Source of the DNA: Luteimonas wenzhouensis
Lineage (GTDB): Bacteria; Pseudomonadota; Gammaproteobacteria; Xanthomonadales; Xanthomonadaceae
Assembly: GCF_007859305.1 (NCBI RefSeq)
Contig: NZ_VOHE01000003.1
Coordinates: forward strand, 62,001-126,000
DNA length: 64,000 nucleotides
Direction of reading: 5' to 3'
A model generated the notes under the pieces. It saw nothing but the letters and a program-made list of their open reading frames with translations. It searched no databases and was not told where the DNA came from. The translations under genes were made by a program, and so were the position numbers. Position 1 is the stretch's first letter; every line of letters starts with the position of its first letter. Shown here in pieces: positions 44,902 through 61,055 of the stretch.

Positions 44902-44923
44902 AAGCCCCGGTTGCCCGGGGCTT
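44902..44923 (+). terminator. Intrinsic terminator after lpdA
   Basis: Perfect 9-bp stem AAGCCCCGG/CCGGGGCTT with a TTGC loop, 25 bp after the lpdA stop; the T-tract is weak (TTCCTGG overlap). Confidence 0.6.
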
Positions 44924-45039
44924 CCTGGGGGCACGCGCCGGACCGACGAGGAAAGCGGGCGGGCCCCGTCCTGCTGACCCGCGCCGGCCCGAAAGGTTCC
45001 CGGCCCGCGGGCGCCCGGTCGATTGTGCGCCGCACAAGG

Positions 45040-46683
<1,644 letters not shown>

Positions 46684-46694
46684 CACGGGTCGCC

Positions 46695-46748
46695 GGCCGC
46701 GCGCCCGGCTGACGGCGCGCGGCCAGGGTCGGGCGCGCTCGCGCGCCC
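46695..46748 (+). other. Two tandem hairpins between atpE and atpF
   Basis: Hairpin 1: perfect 11-bp stem GGCCGCGCGCC/GGCGCGCGGCC (46695-46705, 46714-46724) with an 8-nt loop. Hairpin 2: GGGCGCGC/GCGCGCCC (46731-46738, 46741-46748). No T-run follows, so they are more likely to stabilise the c-subunit message or attenuate than to terminate fully. Confidence 0.6.
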
Positions 46749-46772
46749 GTGCGCCAATCGCGGAGCATCACG

Positions 46773-47258
46773 ATGCAATTCAACGCCACATTCCTGGGTC
46801 AAGGCCTCGCGTTCGCGATCCTGATCTGGTTCACCTGGAAGTTCATCTGGCCGCCGCTGATGCGGGCGATCGAGGAGCGCCAGCAGAAGATCGCCGAGGG
46901 CCTGGCCGCGGCCGACAATGCCCAGAAGAACCTCGCCCAGGCCGAGGAGAAGGTCGCCGAGGAGCTCAAGGCGGCCCGCGCCAAGGCCAACGAGATCATC
47001 GAGCAGGCGCACCAGCGCGCGAACCAGATCATCGATGCCGCCAAGGCCGAGGCGATCGCCGAGGCACAGCGCCAGAAGGCGCTGGTGGAAGCCGAGATAG
47101 AGGCGTCCGCCAACCGCGCCCGCGAGGACCTGCGCCGCCAGGTCTCGTCGCTGGCCGTGGCCGGCGCCGAGAAGCTGCTGCGCCGCGAGATCAACGCTGA
47201 GGCGCACAAGGCGCTGCTCGACGAGCTCGCCGCGCAGCTGGCCGACAAGGCGGCCTGA
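46773..47258 (+). CDS. atpF: F1Fo ATP synthase subunit b
   Basis: A 161-aa stator subunit: one N-terminal transmembrane helix ([21 protein letters not shown]) followed by a long charged coiled coil rich in Ala, Glu, Lys and Arg. It links Fo subunit a to F1 delta. ATG 46773 is chosen over an earlier in-frame start because it matches the family N-terminus. Confidence 0.96.
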   Translation: MQFNATFLGQGLAFAILIWFTWKFIWPPLMRAIEERQQKIAEGLAAADNAQKNLAQAEEKVAEELKAARAKANEIIEQAHQRANQIIDAAKAEAIAEAQRQKALVEAEIEASANRAREDLRRQVSSLAVAGAEKLLRREINAEAHKALLDELAAQLADKAA

Positions 47259-47261
47259 TCG

Positions 47262-47789
47262 ATGAGCCAGGCACTGACCCTCGCCAGGCCCTACGCCCGC
47301 GCCGCGTTCCTGATCGCGAAGGACGCCGGCGCGCTCGCGGAGTGGTCCGCGGCGCTCGACTTCGCGGCCCGCATCGCCGCCGACCCGCAGGCTTCCCAGG
47401 TGCTGGGTCATCCGGCCCTGACCCGCGAGCAGGCGGTCGCGCTGCTCGCGCCCGAGGCCGCGCCGGCGTCGTTCAACGACTTCCTCTCGCTGCTGGCCGA
47501 CAACCGCCGGATCGGGCTGCTGCCCGAAATCGCGGGGCTGTACGCGGGGCTGCGCGCGGACGCCGAGCAGGTGGTGAAGGTCCAGGTCACATCGGCCACG
47601 GCGCTGCCCGAGGCCGAGCTGGACTCGATCAGGGCGGCGCTGCGCAAGCGCTTCGGCCGCGAGGTCGAGCTCGAGACCTCGGTCGACGAGGCCCTGATCG
47701 GCGGCGCGGTCATCGCCGCCGGCGACGTGGTCATCGACGGCTCGCTGCGCGGCAAGCTGGCGCGGCTGCAGGCGGCGTTGGCGCAATGA
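47262..47789 (+). CDS. atpH: F1Fo ATP synthase subunit delta
   Basis: A 175-aa delta subunit: N-terminal helical bundle (TLARPYARAAFLIAKDAG) binding alpha, and a C-terminal domain with VTSATALPEAELDSIRAALRK binding subunit b. It starts 3 bp after the atpF stop. Confidence 0.96.
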   Translation: MSQALTLARPYARAAFLIAKDAGALAEWSAALDFAARIAADPQASQVLGHPALTREQAVALLAPEAAPASFNDFLSLLADNRRIGLLPEIAGLYAGLRADAEQVVKVQVTSATALPEAELDSIRAALRKRFGREVELETSVDEALIGGAVIAAGDVVIDGSLRGKLARLQAALAQ

Positions 47790-47894
47790 AGCGTGAGCCG
47801 TGAGCAGGCGCTCGTGATCCGGGGAACGGCCTGACCGCCCGCCGGTCACGGACCCCGGACACGAAGCACCCATCACGACACAACCGAAATCCGA

Positions 47895-47912
47895 ATGCCG
47901 CGCCCGCGGCAT
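47895..47912 (+). other. Hairpin before atpA
   Basis: Perfect 7-bp stem ATGCCGC/GCGGCAT with a GCCC loop in the 142-bp atpH-atpA gap, ending about 20 nt before the atpA start. Confidence 0.4.
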
Positions 47913-47931
47913 ACGACCAGGAAGCAAAGCA

Positions 47932-49497
<1,566 letters not shown>

Positions 49498-49517
49498 GCC
49501 GCGAGGCCAGTGGGACG

Positions 49518-49537
49518 GGCCGCCGGCGACGGCGGCC
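49518..49537 (+). other. Hairpin between atpA and atpG
   Basis: Perfect 7-bp stem GGCCGCC/GGCGGCC with a 6-nt loop in the 126-bp gap, about 20 bp after the atpA stop. Confidence 0.4.
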
Positions 49538-49623
49538 GGAACGAGTGGAGTGACGGGTCCGTGGGCGGTTCATCGGTAACCGCGCACGGCCGAGCAGGAA
49601 ACACCGCGAGCGGAGCAAGCTAG

Positions 49624-52006
<2,383 letters not shown>

Positions 52007-52019
52007 GGCCGCGGCCTTC

Positions 52020-52055
52020 CCGGGGCCGGGGCCGTTGATGAGGCCCGGTCCCCGG
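52020..52055 (+). other. Hairpin between atpD and atpC
   Basis: A 14-bp stem (52020-52033 with 52042-52055, 12 of 14 paired) and an 8-nt loop fill most of the 74-bp gap, ending about 12 nt before the atpC ribosome site. Confidence 0.4.
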
Positions 52056-52080
52056 ATCCCCCTGGAGTAGCGAGGAAACC

Positions 52081-52503
52081 ATGTCCACCATCCGTTGCGA
52101 CATCGTCAGCGCCGAAGCCGAGATCTTCCAGGGCGAAGCGACCCTGGTCGTGGCCACGGGCGAGATGGGCGAGCTCGGCATCGCGCCGCGCCACGCGCCG
52201 CTGATCACCCGGCTCAAGCCCGGCAAGGTCGTGGTGACCCGGCCCGACGGCAGCCAGCTCGACTTCGCGATCGGCGGCGGCATCCTCGAGGTGCAGCCGC
52301 AGGTGGTGACGATCCTGGCCGACACCGCGATCCGCGCCGACGAGATCGACGAGGCCAAGGTGCGCGCGGCCAAGGAAGAGGCCGAGCGGGTGCTGGCCGG
52401 CCGCGGCGAGGCGATGGACGTCGCCGAGGCGCAGCAGAAGCTGGCCGAGGTCATGGCCCAGCTCTCGGCGCTCGAGCGCCTGCGCAAGAACCTCAAGCAC
52501 TGA
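52081..52503 (+). CDS. atpC: F1Fo ATP synthase subunit epsilon
   Basis: A 140-aa epsilon subunit: N-terminal beta-sandwich ([34 protein letters not shown]) and C-terminal helical hairpin ([21 protein letters not shown]). It couples rotation and inhibits ATP hydrolysis. Last gene of the operon, followed by a clear terminator. Confidence 0.96.
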   Translation: MSTIRCDIVSAEAEIFQGEATLVVATGEMGELGIAPRHAPLITRLKPGKVVVTRPDGSQLDFAIGGGILEVQPQVVTILADTAIRADEIDEAKVRAAKEEAERVLAGRGEAMDVAEAQQKLAEVMAQLSALERLRKNLKH

Positions 52504-52530
52504 GGCGCGGCGCCCGCGCCGCATCCGCGG

Positions 52531-52560
52531 AAACGCCGGCCCCGTGCCGGCGTTTTCCGT
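52531..52560 (+). terminator. Intrinsic terminator of the atp operon
   Basis: Perfect 10-bp stem AAACGCCGGC/GCCGGCGTTT with a CCCGT loop, followed by TTCCGTTT. It lies 28 bp after the atpC stop. Confidence 0.88.
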
Positions 52561-52561
52561 T

Positions 52562-53380
52562 TCAGGCGGTGTCCCCGGCGGAAGCCGCGGCGCGGAAGTA
52601 GACCACCATCCGCACCGGCCGGTACTCGTCGACCACCAGGGTGGCGTGGCGGAAATCCGACGCATGGCCTTCCTCGTCGAGGATCGAGGTCAGCCCGCGC
52701 CGGGGACGCGCGGCGGACGGAAGTTCCTTCCACCATCGCCGGAACCGCGGGGATAGCCTTTGCAGGTCGTCCACCAGCGAGCGCAGGGCAGGGTCGTCGG
52801 GGGCCAGCGCATGGTCGCGCTTGAACTCGGCAAGCATGCCGGCCGCGTCCTCCTCCCACGCCGGCAGTCGTCGCCGCAGCCGGGGGCTGGCGAACACCAT
52901 GTGCAGCAGGTTGCGCTCGTCCGGTGCCTGTTCCGAGAAGCCGAACAGGCCGTCGGCAGGCCGGTTCCAGGCCAGCACGTCCCAACGCAGGTCGAGCAGG
53001 TGCGCGGGCCGCGCATGCAGCTCGTCGAGCAGCTGCCGCACGAGCGGATCCAGCGCCGGCGCCTCGTAGCTTCCCGGCGGGGGCGCGCGTCCGTGCGCGA
53101 GCAGGAAGAGATGGCAACACTCGGCATCGTCCAGGCGCAGCGCCCTGGCGACGCGCAGCAGGAAATCCTCGGACACTCCGATATCGCGTCCTTGCTCGAA
53201 CCAGGTGTACCAGGTGAGCCCCACCCCGGCGAGGGCGGCCACCTCTTCGCGCCGCAGGCCCGGCGTGCGCCGGCGTCCTCCCGGGGGCAGGCCCACGTCC
53301 GCTGGGGTCAGCCGGCGGCGGTGGCGAAGCAGGAACGCCGACAGCTCCGGGCGTCGGCGGGCAAGGCTCCGGCGCGCCAC
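52562..53380 (-). CDS. XRE-family regulator with MmyB-like ligand-binding domain
   Basis: A 272-aa regulator. The N-terminal helix-turn-helix (about 8-75, TPGLRREEVAALAGVGLTWYTWFEQGRDI) and a C-terminal MLTR/MmyB-like domain (about 105-260, LDLRWDVLAWNRPADGLFG, RRWWKEL) match the MmyB-type family, whose ligand domain has a PAS-like fold. GTG 53380 has AGGAG upstream. It is divergent from an MFS exporter, with two TTGTAAC direct repeats in between; by analogy it would repress that exporter until bound by a small hydrophobic ligand. Confidence 0.85.
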   Translation of the reverse strand: MARRSLARRRPELSAFLLRHRRRLTPADVGLPPGGRRRTPGLRREEVAALAGVGLTWYTWFEQGRDIGVSEDFLLRVARALRLDDAECCHLFLLAHGRAPPPGSYEAPALDPLVRQLLDELHARPAHLLDLRWDVLAWNRPADGLFGFSEQAPDERNLLHMVFASPRLRRRLPAWEEDAAGMLAEFKRDHALAPDDPALRSLVDDLQRLSPRFRRWWKELPSAARPRRGLTSILDEEGHASDFRHATLVVDEYRPVRMVVYFRAAASAGDTA

Positions 53381-53391
53381 GATATCACTCC

Positions 53392-53421
53392 TTGTAACAG
53401 GATAAACAGCAAAATTGTAAC
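53392..53421. promoter_or_regulatory. Direct repeats between XRE regulator and MFS exporter
   Basis: TTGTAAC at 53392-53398 and again at 53415-53421, 23 bp apart (about two helical turns), each followed by a related AxGATA/CCTATC sequence. They occupy the AT-rich part of the 90-bp divergent region and are candidate operators for the regulator. Confidence 0.5.
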
Positions 53422-53470
53422 CCTATCCACGTGCGGGAAAACTGTCGGCCCCTTACCTGCGGAAGTCGAC

Positions 53471-55036
53471 ATGTCATCGTGTGTCCTGCATGCGGCGGCG
53501 GCGCCGGAGCCACGGGCCGGACGGCGTGCGTGGATTGGCCTGGCCGTCCTTGCCTTGCCCACCCTGCTGTTGGGGCTGGACGTCACCATCCTGTACCTGG
53601 CCCTCCCGGCGCTGTCCGTGGAGCTGGGAGCCACCAGCGTGCAGGCGCTCTGGATCATGGACGCCTACGGGTTCCTGATCGCGGCGTGCCTGGTGGCGAT
53701 GGGCGCGCTGGGCGATCACGTCGGCAGGCGGCGTCTGTTGATGGTCGGCACCGCGGCGTTCGCGGCCGCTTCGCTGATGGCCGCCTTCTCGCCCAATGCG
53801 CCGATGCTGATCCTCGCACGGGCGGCGCTGGGCGTGGCCGGGGCCACCCTGATGCCGTCCGCCCTGGCATTGATCAGCAACATGTTCGCCGCTCCCCGCG
53901 AGCGTGCGCTGGCCATCGGGATCTGGGCCACCATGTTCGCGCTCGGCATGGCGCTGGGCCCGCTCCTCGGCGGGTTCCTGCTCCAGCGGTTCTGGTGGGG
54001 CGCTGCATTTCTCGTCGCCGTGCCGGTCGCGGCGCTGGTCCTGGTGGCGGCGCCGCGCCTGCTCCCCGAGTACCGCGCCGCCCGCGGCCGGATGCCGGAC
54101 GTGGCCGGGATCGTCCAGTCGTTGCTGGCCATGCTGGCCCTGGTATACGGGATCAAGGAGCTCGGGCGTGGCGGACCGGGGTGGGCGCCGCTGGCCTGGA
54201 TGCTCGTCGGCCTTGCACTGGGTGCAGCGTTCGTCCGTCGCCAGCGCAGGCTTGCGAGCCCGCTGCTGGATCTGTCGCTGTTTGGCCATCGAACCTTTTC
54301 CGCGGCCCTGCTGGTGCTGGTGTTCGGACTGGTGGCGGTCGCCGGCGCCATGCTGCTGGTCAGCCAGTACCTGCAGCTGATCGCGGGGCTCGCGCCGCTG
54401 GAGGCGGGGCTCCGGCTGGGTCCGCCGGCGCTGGCGATGGTGGCCGCTGGCGTCGGCGCGCCGCTCCTCGCCCGCCGCGTGCGCCCGGGCCTGGTGGTGG
54501 CGGGATCGCTCGCCCTGTCGGCCGCGGGCTACCTGCTGATGGGGATCGCCGGGAGCGGGGCCAGCTTCGTGGTTGCCGGTTTCGCGCTCTCCTACCTGGG
54601 CCTGGGCACGATCGCCGCCCTGGGAACGGACCTGGTGGTGGGCGCGGCCCGGCCGGAGCAGGCGGGCGCGGCCGCCGCGCTCTCGGAGACCGCGCAGGAA
54701 CTGGGCATCGCCATCGGCGTGGCCCTCGTGGGCAGCCTGTCCAATGCCGTGTACCGGATGCAGATGGCCGGGACGATCCTGCCGTCCCGGGAGGCCGACG
54801 ACCTGCGCGCCGCGCTGCTGGACAGCCTGGCGGCGGCGACTGCGCGCGCCGACCGGTTGCCTCCTTCCTTGCTCGACCGCGCGCGCGAGGCCTTCCTCGA
54901 AGGCTTCAGCGTCTCCACCCTTGCCTGCGCGGCGCTGGTGTCGGCGCTCGCCGCGCTTGCGGCCATCCTGTTGCGCGACGTGGGGGTCGGGGCCGTGCCC
55001 CTGGACGCAACGGCCCGACGCCCTCAGCGCCGGTAG
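53471..55036 (+). CDS. MFS drug:proton antiporter, DHA2 (14-TM) family
   Basis: A 521-aa exporter of the EmrB/QacA/SmvA type with about 14 transmembrane helices. Typical motifs are LDVTILYLALPALS in helix 1, GDHVGRRRLLM (motif A) and the motif C region ALGMALGPLLGGFLL. Such carriers pump cationic or hydrophobic toxic compounds. It is divergent from the XRE regulator. Codon choice is like its neighbours, although the whole regulator/exporter pair lies between two otherwise syntenic housekeeping blocks. Its 3' end overlaps the convergent GtrA-type gene by 13 bp. Confidence 0.87.
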   Translation: MSSCVLHAAAAPEPRAGRRAWIGLAVLALPTLLLGLDVTILYLALPALSVELGATSVQALWIMDAYGFLIAACLVAMGALGDHVGRRRLLMVGTAAFAAASLMAAFSPNAPMLILARAALGVAGATLMPSALALISNMFAAPRERALAIGIWATMFALGMALGPLLGGFLLQRFWWGAAFLVAVPVAALVLVAAPRLLPEYRAARGRMPDVAGIVQSLLAMLALVYGIKELGRGGPGWAPLAWMLVGLALGAAFVRRQRRLASPLLDLSLFGHRTFSAALLVLVFGLVAVAGAMLLVSQYLQLIAGLAPLEAGLRLGPPALAMVAAGVGAPLLARRVRPGLVVAGSLALSAAGYLLMGIAGSGASFVVAGFALSYLGLGTIAALGTDLVVGAARPEQAGAAAALSETAQELGIAIGVALVGSLSNAVYRMQMAGTILPSREADDLRAALLDSLAAATARADRLPPSLLDRAREAFLEGFSVSTLACAALVSALAALAAILLRDVGVGAVPLDATARRPQRR

Positions 55037-55407
55037 ATCCAGTGCCGGGACAGCACGAAGCCCACCAGCCCGAGCGCGATCTCGACCAGCGGCTTGGCCA
55101 GCCAGGCCCACTCAAGACCGAGCACGTCGTCCACCGCGCCGACCGCGACCGTGCTCGCGGCGGTGGTGCACAGCCAGAGGAAGGCGAAGCGTTGGAACTG
55201 CACCCGGCCCATCGCGGAGTGCTCGCCGGCGAAGGTGAACTTGCCGTTGAGCCAGTAGCCCAGCATCGCGCCGCTGACGCGGCCGGTGACATTGGCCGGC
55301 TGGATCAGCATGCCCAGGTGCGACAGCCAGACCGTCACGCCCCAGTCGAGCAGCCACTGCAGGCCGCCGATCGCGAGGAAGTGGCTGCCCTGGCGCCTCA
55401 GGGTCAC
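55024..55407 (-). CDS. GtrA-family membrane protein
   Basis: A 127-aa protein with four transmembrane helices and the GtrA pattern (FLAIGGLQWLLDWGVTVWLS, NVTGRVSGAMLGYWLNGKFTF, C-terminal FVLSRHWIYRR). GtrA-like proteins flip or position undecaprenyl-linked sugars for surface polysaccharide modification. GTG 55407 is the start. No glycosyltransferase partner is adjacent in the window. Confidence 0.85.
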   Translation of the reverse strand: MTLRRQGSHFLAIGGLQWLLDWGVTVWLSHLGMLIQPANVTGRVSGAMLGYWLNGKFTFAGEHSAMGRVQFQRFAFLWLCTTAASTVAVGAVDDVLGLEWAWLAKPLVEIALGLVGFVLSRHWIYRR

Positions 55408-55563
55408 GGCCGCGCTCCAGGCCGGTGGGTGGTCCGGGAATCCATCCGCGCGAGCCTAGCGCCGTCCGGGTTAACGCGGCATTGGCACGCCGCCCGGCGG
55501 CCGCGCGGGCGCGCGGATTCCGTCACCGCTTAGAATCCACGCACCCGGAACGATGGAAGCGCA

Positions 55564-56931
55564 ATGGCCAGACCCCTGCACGTCGTGATCCTCGCCGCCG
55601 GCGAGGGCAAGCGGATGAAGTCCTCGCTGCCCAAGGTGCTGCAGCGGGTCGCCGGGCGACCGATGCTGGCGCACGTGATCGCCACCGCGCGCGAGCTGCA
55701 GCCGGCCGGGATCCACGTGGTGTACGGCCATGGCGGCGACCAGGTGCGCGCCGCGTTCGCCGACCAGGCCGACCTGGCCTGGGCCGAGCAGGCGCGCCAG
55801 CTCGGCACCGGCCACGCGGTGCAGCAGGCGATGCCGGGCGTGCCGGACGAGGCCCGGGTGCTGGTGATGTACGGCGATGCGCCGCTGCTCACCGTCGCCA
55901 CCCTGCGCCGGCTGCTGGGCGCGGGCGGCCGGCTGGCGCTGCTCGCCGCCGAGCTGGCCGACCCGGCCGGCTACGGGCGGGTGGTGCGCGATGCCGAGGG
56001 CAACGTGGCCGCGGTGGTCGAGGAGAAGGACGCCAGCGACGCGCAGCGCGCCATCCGCTTGGCCAACACTGGCGTGATCGCCGCCGACGCCGACGCGCTC
56101 AAGGGCTGGCTGGCGCGCCTGTCCAACGACAACGCCCAGGGCGAGTATTACCTGACCGACGTGGCCGCGATGGCCGCGGCCGACTTCGCCGCGGCCGAAC
56201 TGGTGATCGTCGACGACCCGGGCGAAACCGAGGGCGCCAACGATCCCTGGCAGCTGGCCCAGCTCGAGCGCGCGTTCCAGCGCCGCGCGGTGCGCGCACT
56301 GTGCCTGCAGGGCGCGCGCGTGGCCGATCCGGCGCGGATCGACATCCGCGGCGAGGTGGTGGTCGGGCGCGACGTCGAGATCGACGTCGACGTGGTGTTC
56401 GAGGGCCGGGTGGAGCTGGGCGACGGCGTGCGCATCGGTCCCTTCACCCGGCTCAGGGACGTGGTGCTCGCGGCCGGGACCCAGGTACGGGCGCATTGCG
56501 ACCTGGAAGGCGCGCGCACCGAAGGCGCGGTCCAGATCGGTCCGTTCGCGCGCCTGCGCCCCGGCACGGTCCTGGCCGATGGCGTGCACGTGGGCAACTT
56601 CGTCGAGGCCAAGAACACGCGCATGGGCGCGGGCAGCAAGGCCAACCACCTGACCTACCTGGGCGACGCGGTGGTCGGGGCGAAGGTCAACGTGGGCGCG
56701 GGCACCATCACCTGCAACTACGACGGGGTCAACAAGGCCACGACCACGATCGGTGACGGTGCCTTCATCGGCTCCAACACCGCGCTGGTGGCGCCGGTCA
56801 CGGTCGGCGAAGGCGCGACCATCGGCGCCGGCTCGGTGGTCAGCCGCGATGCGCCCCCGGGCAAGCTCACCGTGGCCCGGGCGCGGCAGGCGACGATCGA
56901 CGGGTGGAAGCGCCCGGAAAAGAAGGCCTGA
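55564..56931 (+). CDS. glmU: Bifunctional GlmU (UDP-GlcNAc synthesis)
   Basis: A 455-aa enzyme: N-terminal uridylyltransferase ([26 protein letters not shown]) and C-terminal left-handed beta-helix acetyltransferase with hexapeptide repeats and the active His in the NHLTYLGD region. It acetylates glucosamine-1-phosphate and then makes UDP-GlcNAc for peptidoglycan and LPS. Proximity to the atp operon is conserved in many gammaproteobacteria. Confidence 0.95.
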   Translation: MARPLHVVILAAGEGKRMKSSLPKVLQRVAGRPMLAHVIATARELQPAGIHVVYGHGGDQVRAAFADQADLAWAEQARQLGTGHAVQQAMPGVPDEARVLVMYGDAPLLTVATLRRLLGAGGRLALLAAELADPAGYGRVVRDAEGNVAAVVEEKDASDAQRAIRLANTGVIAADADALKGWLARLSNDNAQGEYYLTDVAAMAAADFAAAELVIVDDPGETEGANDPWQLAQLERAFQRRAVRALCLQGARVADPARIDIRGEVVVGRDVEIDVDVVFEGRVELGDGVRIGPFTRLRDVVLAAGTQVRAHCDLEGARTEGAVQIGPFARLRPGTVLADGVHVGNFVEAKNTRMGAGSKANHLTYLGDAVVGAKVNVGAGTITCNYDGVNKATTTIGDGAFIGSNTALVAPVTVGEGATIGAGSVVSRDAPPGKLTVARARQATIDGWKRPEKKA

Positions 56932-57005
56932 TGCCGTATCGCGTAGTCCGGACGGCGCCGCGGGCCGCATCCTGGTCCAGGCGTCGGCGGTGCGAAGGCG
57001 GAGGG

Positions 57006-58322
57006 TTACGCCTGGCCCGGCAACACCATCGACACGCACAGGCCGCCGTCCTTGCGGTTGAGCAGGGCGATGCGGCCGCCGTGGGCCTCGGCGATCTCGC
57101 GCGCCAGGGCCAGGCCCAGGCCGGTGCCGCTGCGCTTGGTCGAATAGAAGGGCAGCAGCGCGTTGGACAGCACCGCCTCGTTCATGCCGCCGCCGCGGTC
57201 GAGCACGTCGATCCGCCAGCCGTCGGCGATCCGCCGCACCGCCACCGACACCCCTTCCGGCGGCGAGCCCGACTCGTGCGCGTTCTTGAGCAGGTTGAGC
57301 ATCGCCTGCTCCATCTGCGCCGGGTCGAAGCGCAGCACCTCGTCGGGCACCACGCCCTCGATGGCGAACGGCACCTGGGTGCGCAGCTTGTCGATGAACC
57401 GCGCCAGCGACACCGGTTCGTCGCGAGGCGCGGGCAGCTTGGCGAAGCGGGCGTAGTCGCGCAGGAAGCCCTCGAGGTGGCGGGTGCGTTCCTCGATCGT
57501 GGCCAGCGCCAGCGGCAGCTTCCCGAGTTGGCCGCGGCGCAGCAGTTCGGCGCCCGAGTGCGCCAGCGAGGCGATCGGCGCCAGCGAGTTGTTCAGTTCG
57601 TGGCTGATCACCCGGATCACCTTCTTCCAGGTCTGCACCTCCTGGCGGCGCAGCTCGGCAGTCATCTGCCGCAGCAGCACCAGTTCGTGGGGGCGCCCGT
57701 TGAGGCGGAACATGCGCCGGGCGAGGTGGTAGATCTCCTCGTGGTCCTCGTCGCCGACGGTGAACATGCCGTCGCCGCCGCGGGCGAAGGCTTCGCCCAC
57801 CGCGGCCGGCGCCTCGCCCAGCAGTTCGTCCAGGGCACGTCCCTCGAGTTGCCGGCCATTGCCGAACATCCGCCGCGCGGCCAGGTTGCCCAGCACCACC
57901 CGCCGGCCGGGGTCGAGCAGCAGCATCGCCACCGGCGTGTTCTGGACCATGGTGTCGAGCAGCAGTTCGCGCTGCACCAGCGACAGCCGCTGCTCGCGCA
58001 GGGCCTGGCCGAGCTGGTTGTGCGCGTTGACCAGTTCGACCAGGTCGCCGTAGCGGTCCCAGGAGATGCCGAAGCTGAAGTCGCCGTCGCGGTAGCTGGC
58101 GACGGTGCCGGTCAACGCCCGGATCAGCCCGCGCAGCGGCACGAACGTGCGCCGGACCACCAGCCCTGCCAGGAGGCCGCATCCGGCGGCAGCGAGCAGG
58201 GCCGCCGGCCAGGGCGGCATCCACGCCGCGAGCCCGGCGGTGGCCGCGGCCGCGCCCACCGCCGTGAACGCCACCAGGACGACCATGCGTACCGCCAGCG
58301 GCATGAGTCTGAGGGCACGCAT
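57006..58322 (-). CDS. NtrB-like membrane sensor histidine kinase
   Basis: A 438-aa kinase. Two N-terminal transmembrane helices (about 10-33 and 38-57) are joined by a very short periplasmic loop, so sensing is intramembrane or cytosolic. A linker/HAMP-like region and PAS domain (about 110-210) precede the H-box (VISHELNNSLAPIASLAHS), N-box (LLNLLKNAHESG), G1 (DRGGGM) and G2 (STKRSGTGLGLAL). It starts 8 bp after the stop of the sigma-54 response regulator and is clearly its partner. The absence of a periplasmic sensor suggests an input from the membrane or the ABC permeases upstream. Confidence 0.88.
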   Translation of the reverse strand: MRALRLMPLAVRMVVLVAFTAVGAAAATAGLAAWMPPWPAALLAAAGCGLLAGLVVRRTFVPLRGLIRALTGTVASYRDGDFSFGISWDRYGDLVELVNAHNQLGQALREQRLSLVQRELLLDTMVQNTPVAMLLLDPGRRVVLGNLAARRMFGNGRQLEGRALDELLGEAPAAVGEAFARGGDGMFTVGDEDHEEIYHLARRMFRLNGRPHELVLLRQMTAELRRQEVQTWKKVIRVISHELNNSLAPIASLAHSGAELLRRGQLGKLPLALATIEERTRHLEGFLRDYARFAKLPAPRDEPVSLARFIDKLRTQVPFAIEGVVPDEVLRFDPAQMEQAMLNLLKNAHESGSPPEGVSVAVRRIADGWRIDVLDRGGGMNEAVLSNALLPFYSTKRSGTGLGLALAREIAEAHGGRIALLNRKDGGLCVSMVLPGQA

Positions 58323-58330
58323 GGCGTCGC

Positions 58331-59674
<1,344 letters not shown>

Positions 59675-59761
59675 GGCGTCGCGGGAAATGGCCAGTCGCT
59701 ATCCTAGCGATTGTCAGTGGGCGGTGGCGCGGCGGCGCGTGGCAGCCGGCCCATCGTCGCC

Positions 59762-60994
59762 TCAGACGCTGCGCGTGGCGATGGCCGGGGGCACCGCGGC
59801 CGCGCGCCGCGCCGGGCCGAACACCGAGGCCTGGCCGAGCAGCCACAGCGCCAGCGCGCCGATCGGCAGGTAGTGCAGCGGCAGCCGCGTCAGTTCGTAG
59901 CGCTCCATCAGCAGGTGGTTGATCGCGTACGCGGCGAGCATGCCCAGCACGATGCCGATCGTGGCCAGCAGGAAGTTCTCGGTCTGGAAGTAGCGCATGA
60001 TCTGGGTCCGGGTGGCGCCCAGCGCACGCCGCACGCCGATCTGCTTGGTCCGCTGCTGGACCCAGAAACTGGCCAGGCCGACGATGCCCAGCGCGGTCAC
60101 CAGCAGCAGCGCCACGCACACGATGCCCAGCAGCCAGGCCATGGCCCGCGGCGCCTGGTAGTACTCGTTGCGCAGTTCCTCGAAGGTCCTGGTGTTCTCC
60201 TCGAGGATGATCCGGTCGCTGCCGTTGCCGCGCAGCGCCGCCACGGCGGCGTCCAGGACCTCCTGGCGGCGCGAGGGCTCGGTGCGCACCACGTAGTTGC
60301 CGCCGACGTTGTAGTGCGGGCGCAGCGGCAGGATCATCGAGTACTCGCGCGCGGACGGCCCGCCGAGCTGGCTCGGCCGCACCAGGTGCTCGACCACGCC
60401 GACGATCCGGACCGGTTCGTTGCCCCAGCTGTAGATCGACTTGCCCACAGCGTCCTCGCCCGGGAACAGGCGTTCGGCCATCTTGCGGGTGATGATCACG
60501 GCCGGTATCGCCGGCCGCGGGTCGGCCTGGTTGTAGTCCTCGTAGTCGACGAACTCGTCCGGGTTGAAGTGCCGGCCGGCCACCAGGTCCAGGCCGAAGG
60601 TGTCCATGAAGCCTTCCTCGACCAGGTAGCTCGTCGCCACCAGGGTCGCCTGCTGCTGGTCCGGGGTGACGCGCACGCCGCTGTTCCACGACGAGTTCAC
60701 GAACGGCACCTGGTTGGTGACGGTGGCGTTCTTCACCCCCGGGATGGCGCGCAGGTTGGCCAGGTCGGTGCGGGTGCGGGCGGCCTGGTCGGGATCGCCG
60801 CCGATGCTGACGATCTGCACCCGGACCAGTTCGTTCTCCGCCAGGCCGCTGACCTCGCGCACCTGTTCCAGGCGGTCGCTGATGATGAACAGGGCGTTGC
60901 AGATGATGGCGCAGGTCAGCGCGATCTCCAGCACGATCAGCGCGGCCGCGGTCTTGTGCCGCTTCAGGGTCGAGAGGATGGGAAGGATGTCCAT
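59762..60994 (-). CDS. FtsX/MacB-type ABC permease, type B (second pair)
   Basis: A 410-aa permease starting MDILPILSTLKRHKTAAALIV. One N-terminal transmembrane helix, a MacB-like periplasmic core domain (about 45-270), then three C-terminal helices with the FtsX segment WVQQRTKQIGVRRALGATR. It closely parallels the gene at 62517-63740. It has no fused ATPase. It follows the type A permease (61056-62360) after 61 bp; together they would form a heterodimeric channel. Substrate is unknown. Confidence 0.85.
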   Translation of the reverse strand: MDILPILSTLKRHKTAAALIVLEIALTCAIICNALFIISDRLEQVREVSGLAENELVRVQIVSIGGDPDQAARTRTDLANLRAIPGVKNATVTNQVPFVNSSWNSGVRVTPDQQQATLVATSYLVEEGFMDTFGLDLVAGRHFNPDEFVDYEDYNQADPRPAIPAVIITRKMAERLFPGEDAVGKSIYSWGNEPVRIVGVVEHLVRPSQLGGPSAREYSMILPLRPHYNVGGNYVVRTEPSRRQEVLDAAVAALRGNGSDRIILEENTRTFEELRNEYYQAPRAMAWLLGIVCVALLLVTALGIVGLASFWVQQRTKQIGVRRALGATRTQIMRYFQTENFLLATIGIVLGMLAAYAINHLLMERYELTRLPLHYLPIGALALWLLGQASVFGPARRAAAVPPAIATRSV

Positions 60995-61055
60995 GGGAGG
61001 CTCCGTGTCTCGGTAAGAGGCCCGCCGGGCGGGTGCCGCGGCGGGGCCGGCGGCG

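Noticed and set aside
46695-46724. Intrinsic terminator inside the atp operon
   Set aside because: The stem is strong but no T-run follows and the operon clearly continues; recorded as a hairpin instead.
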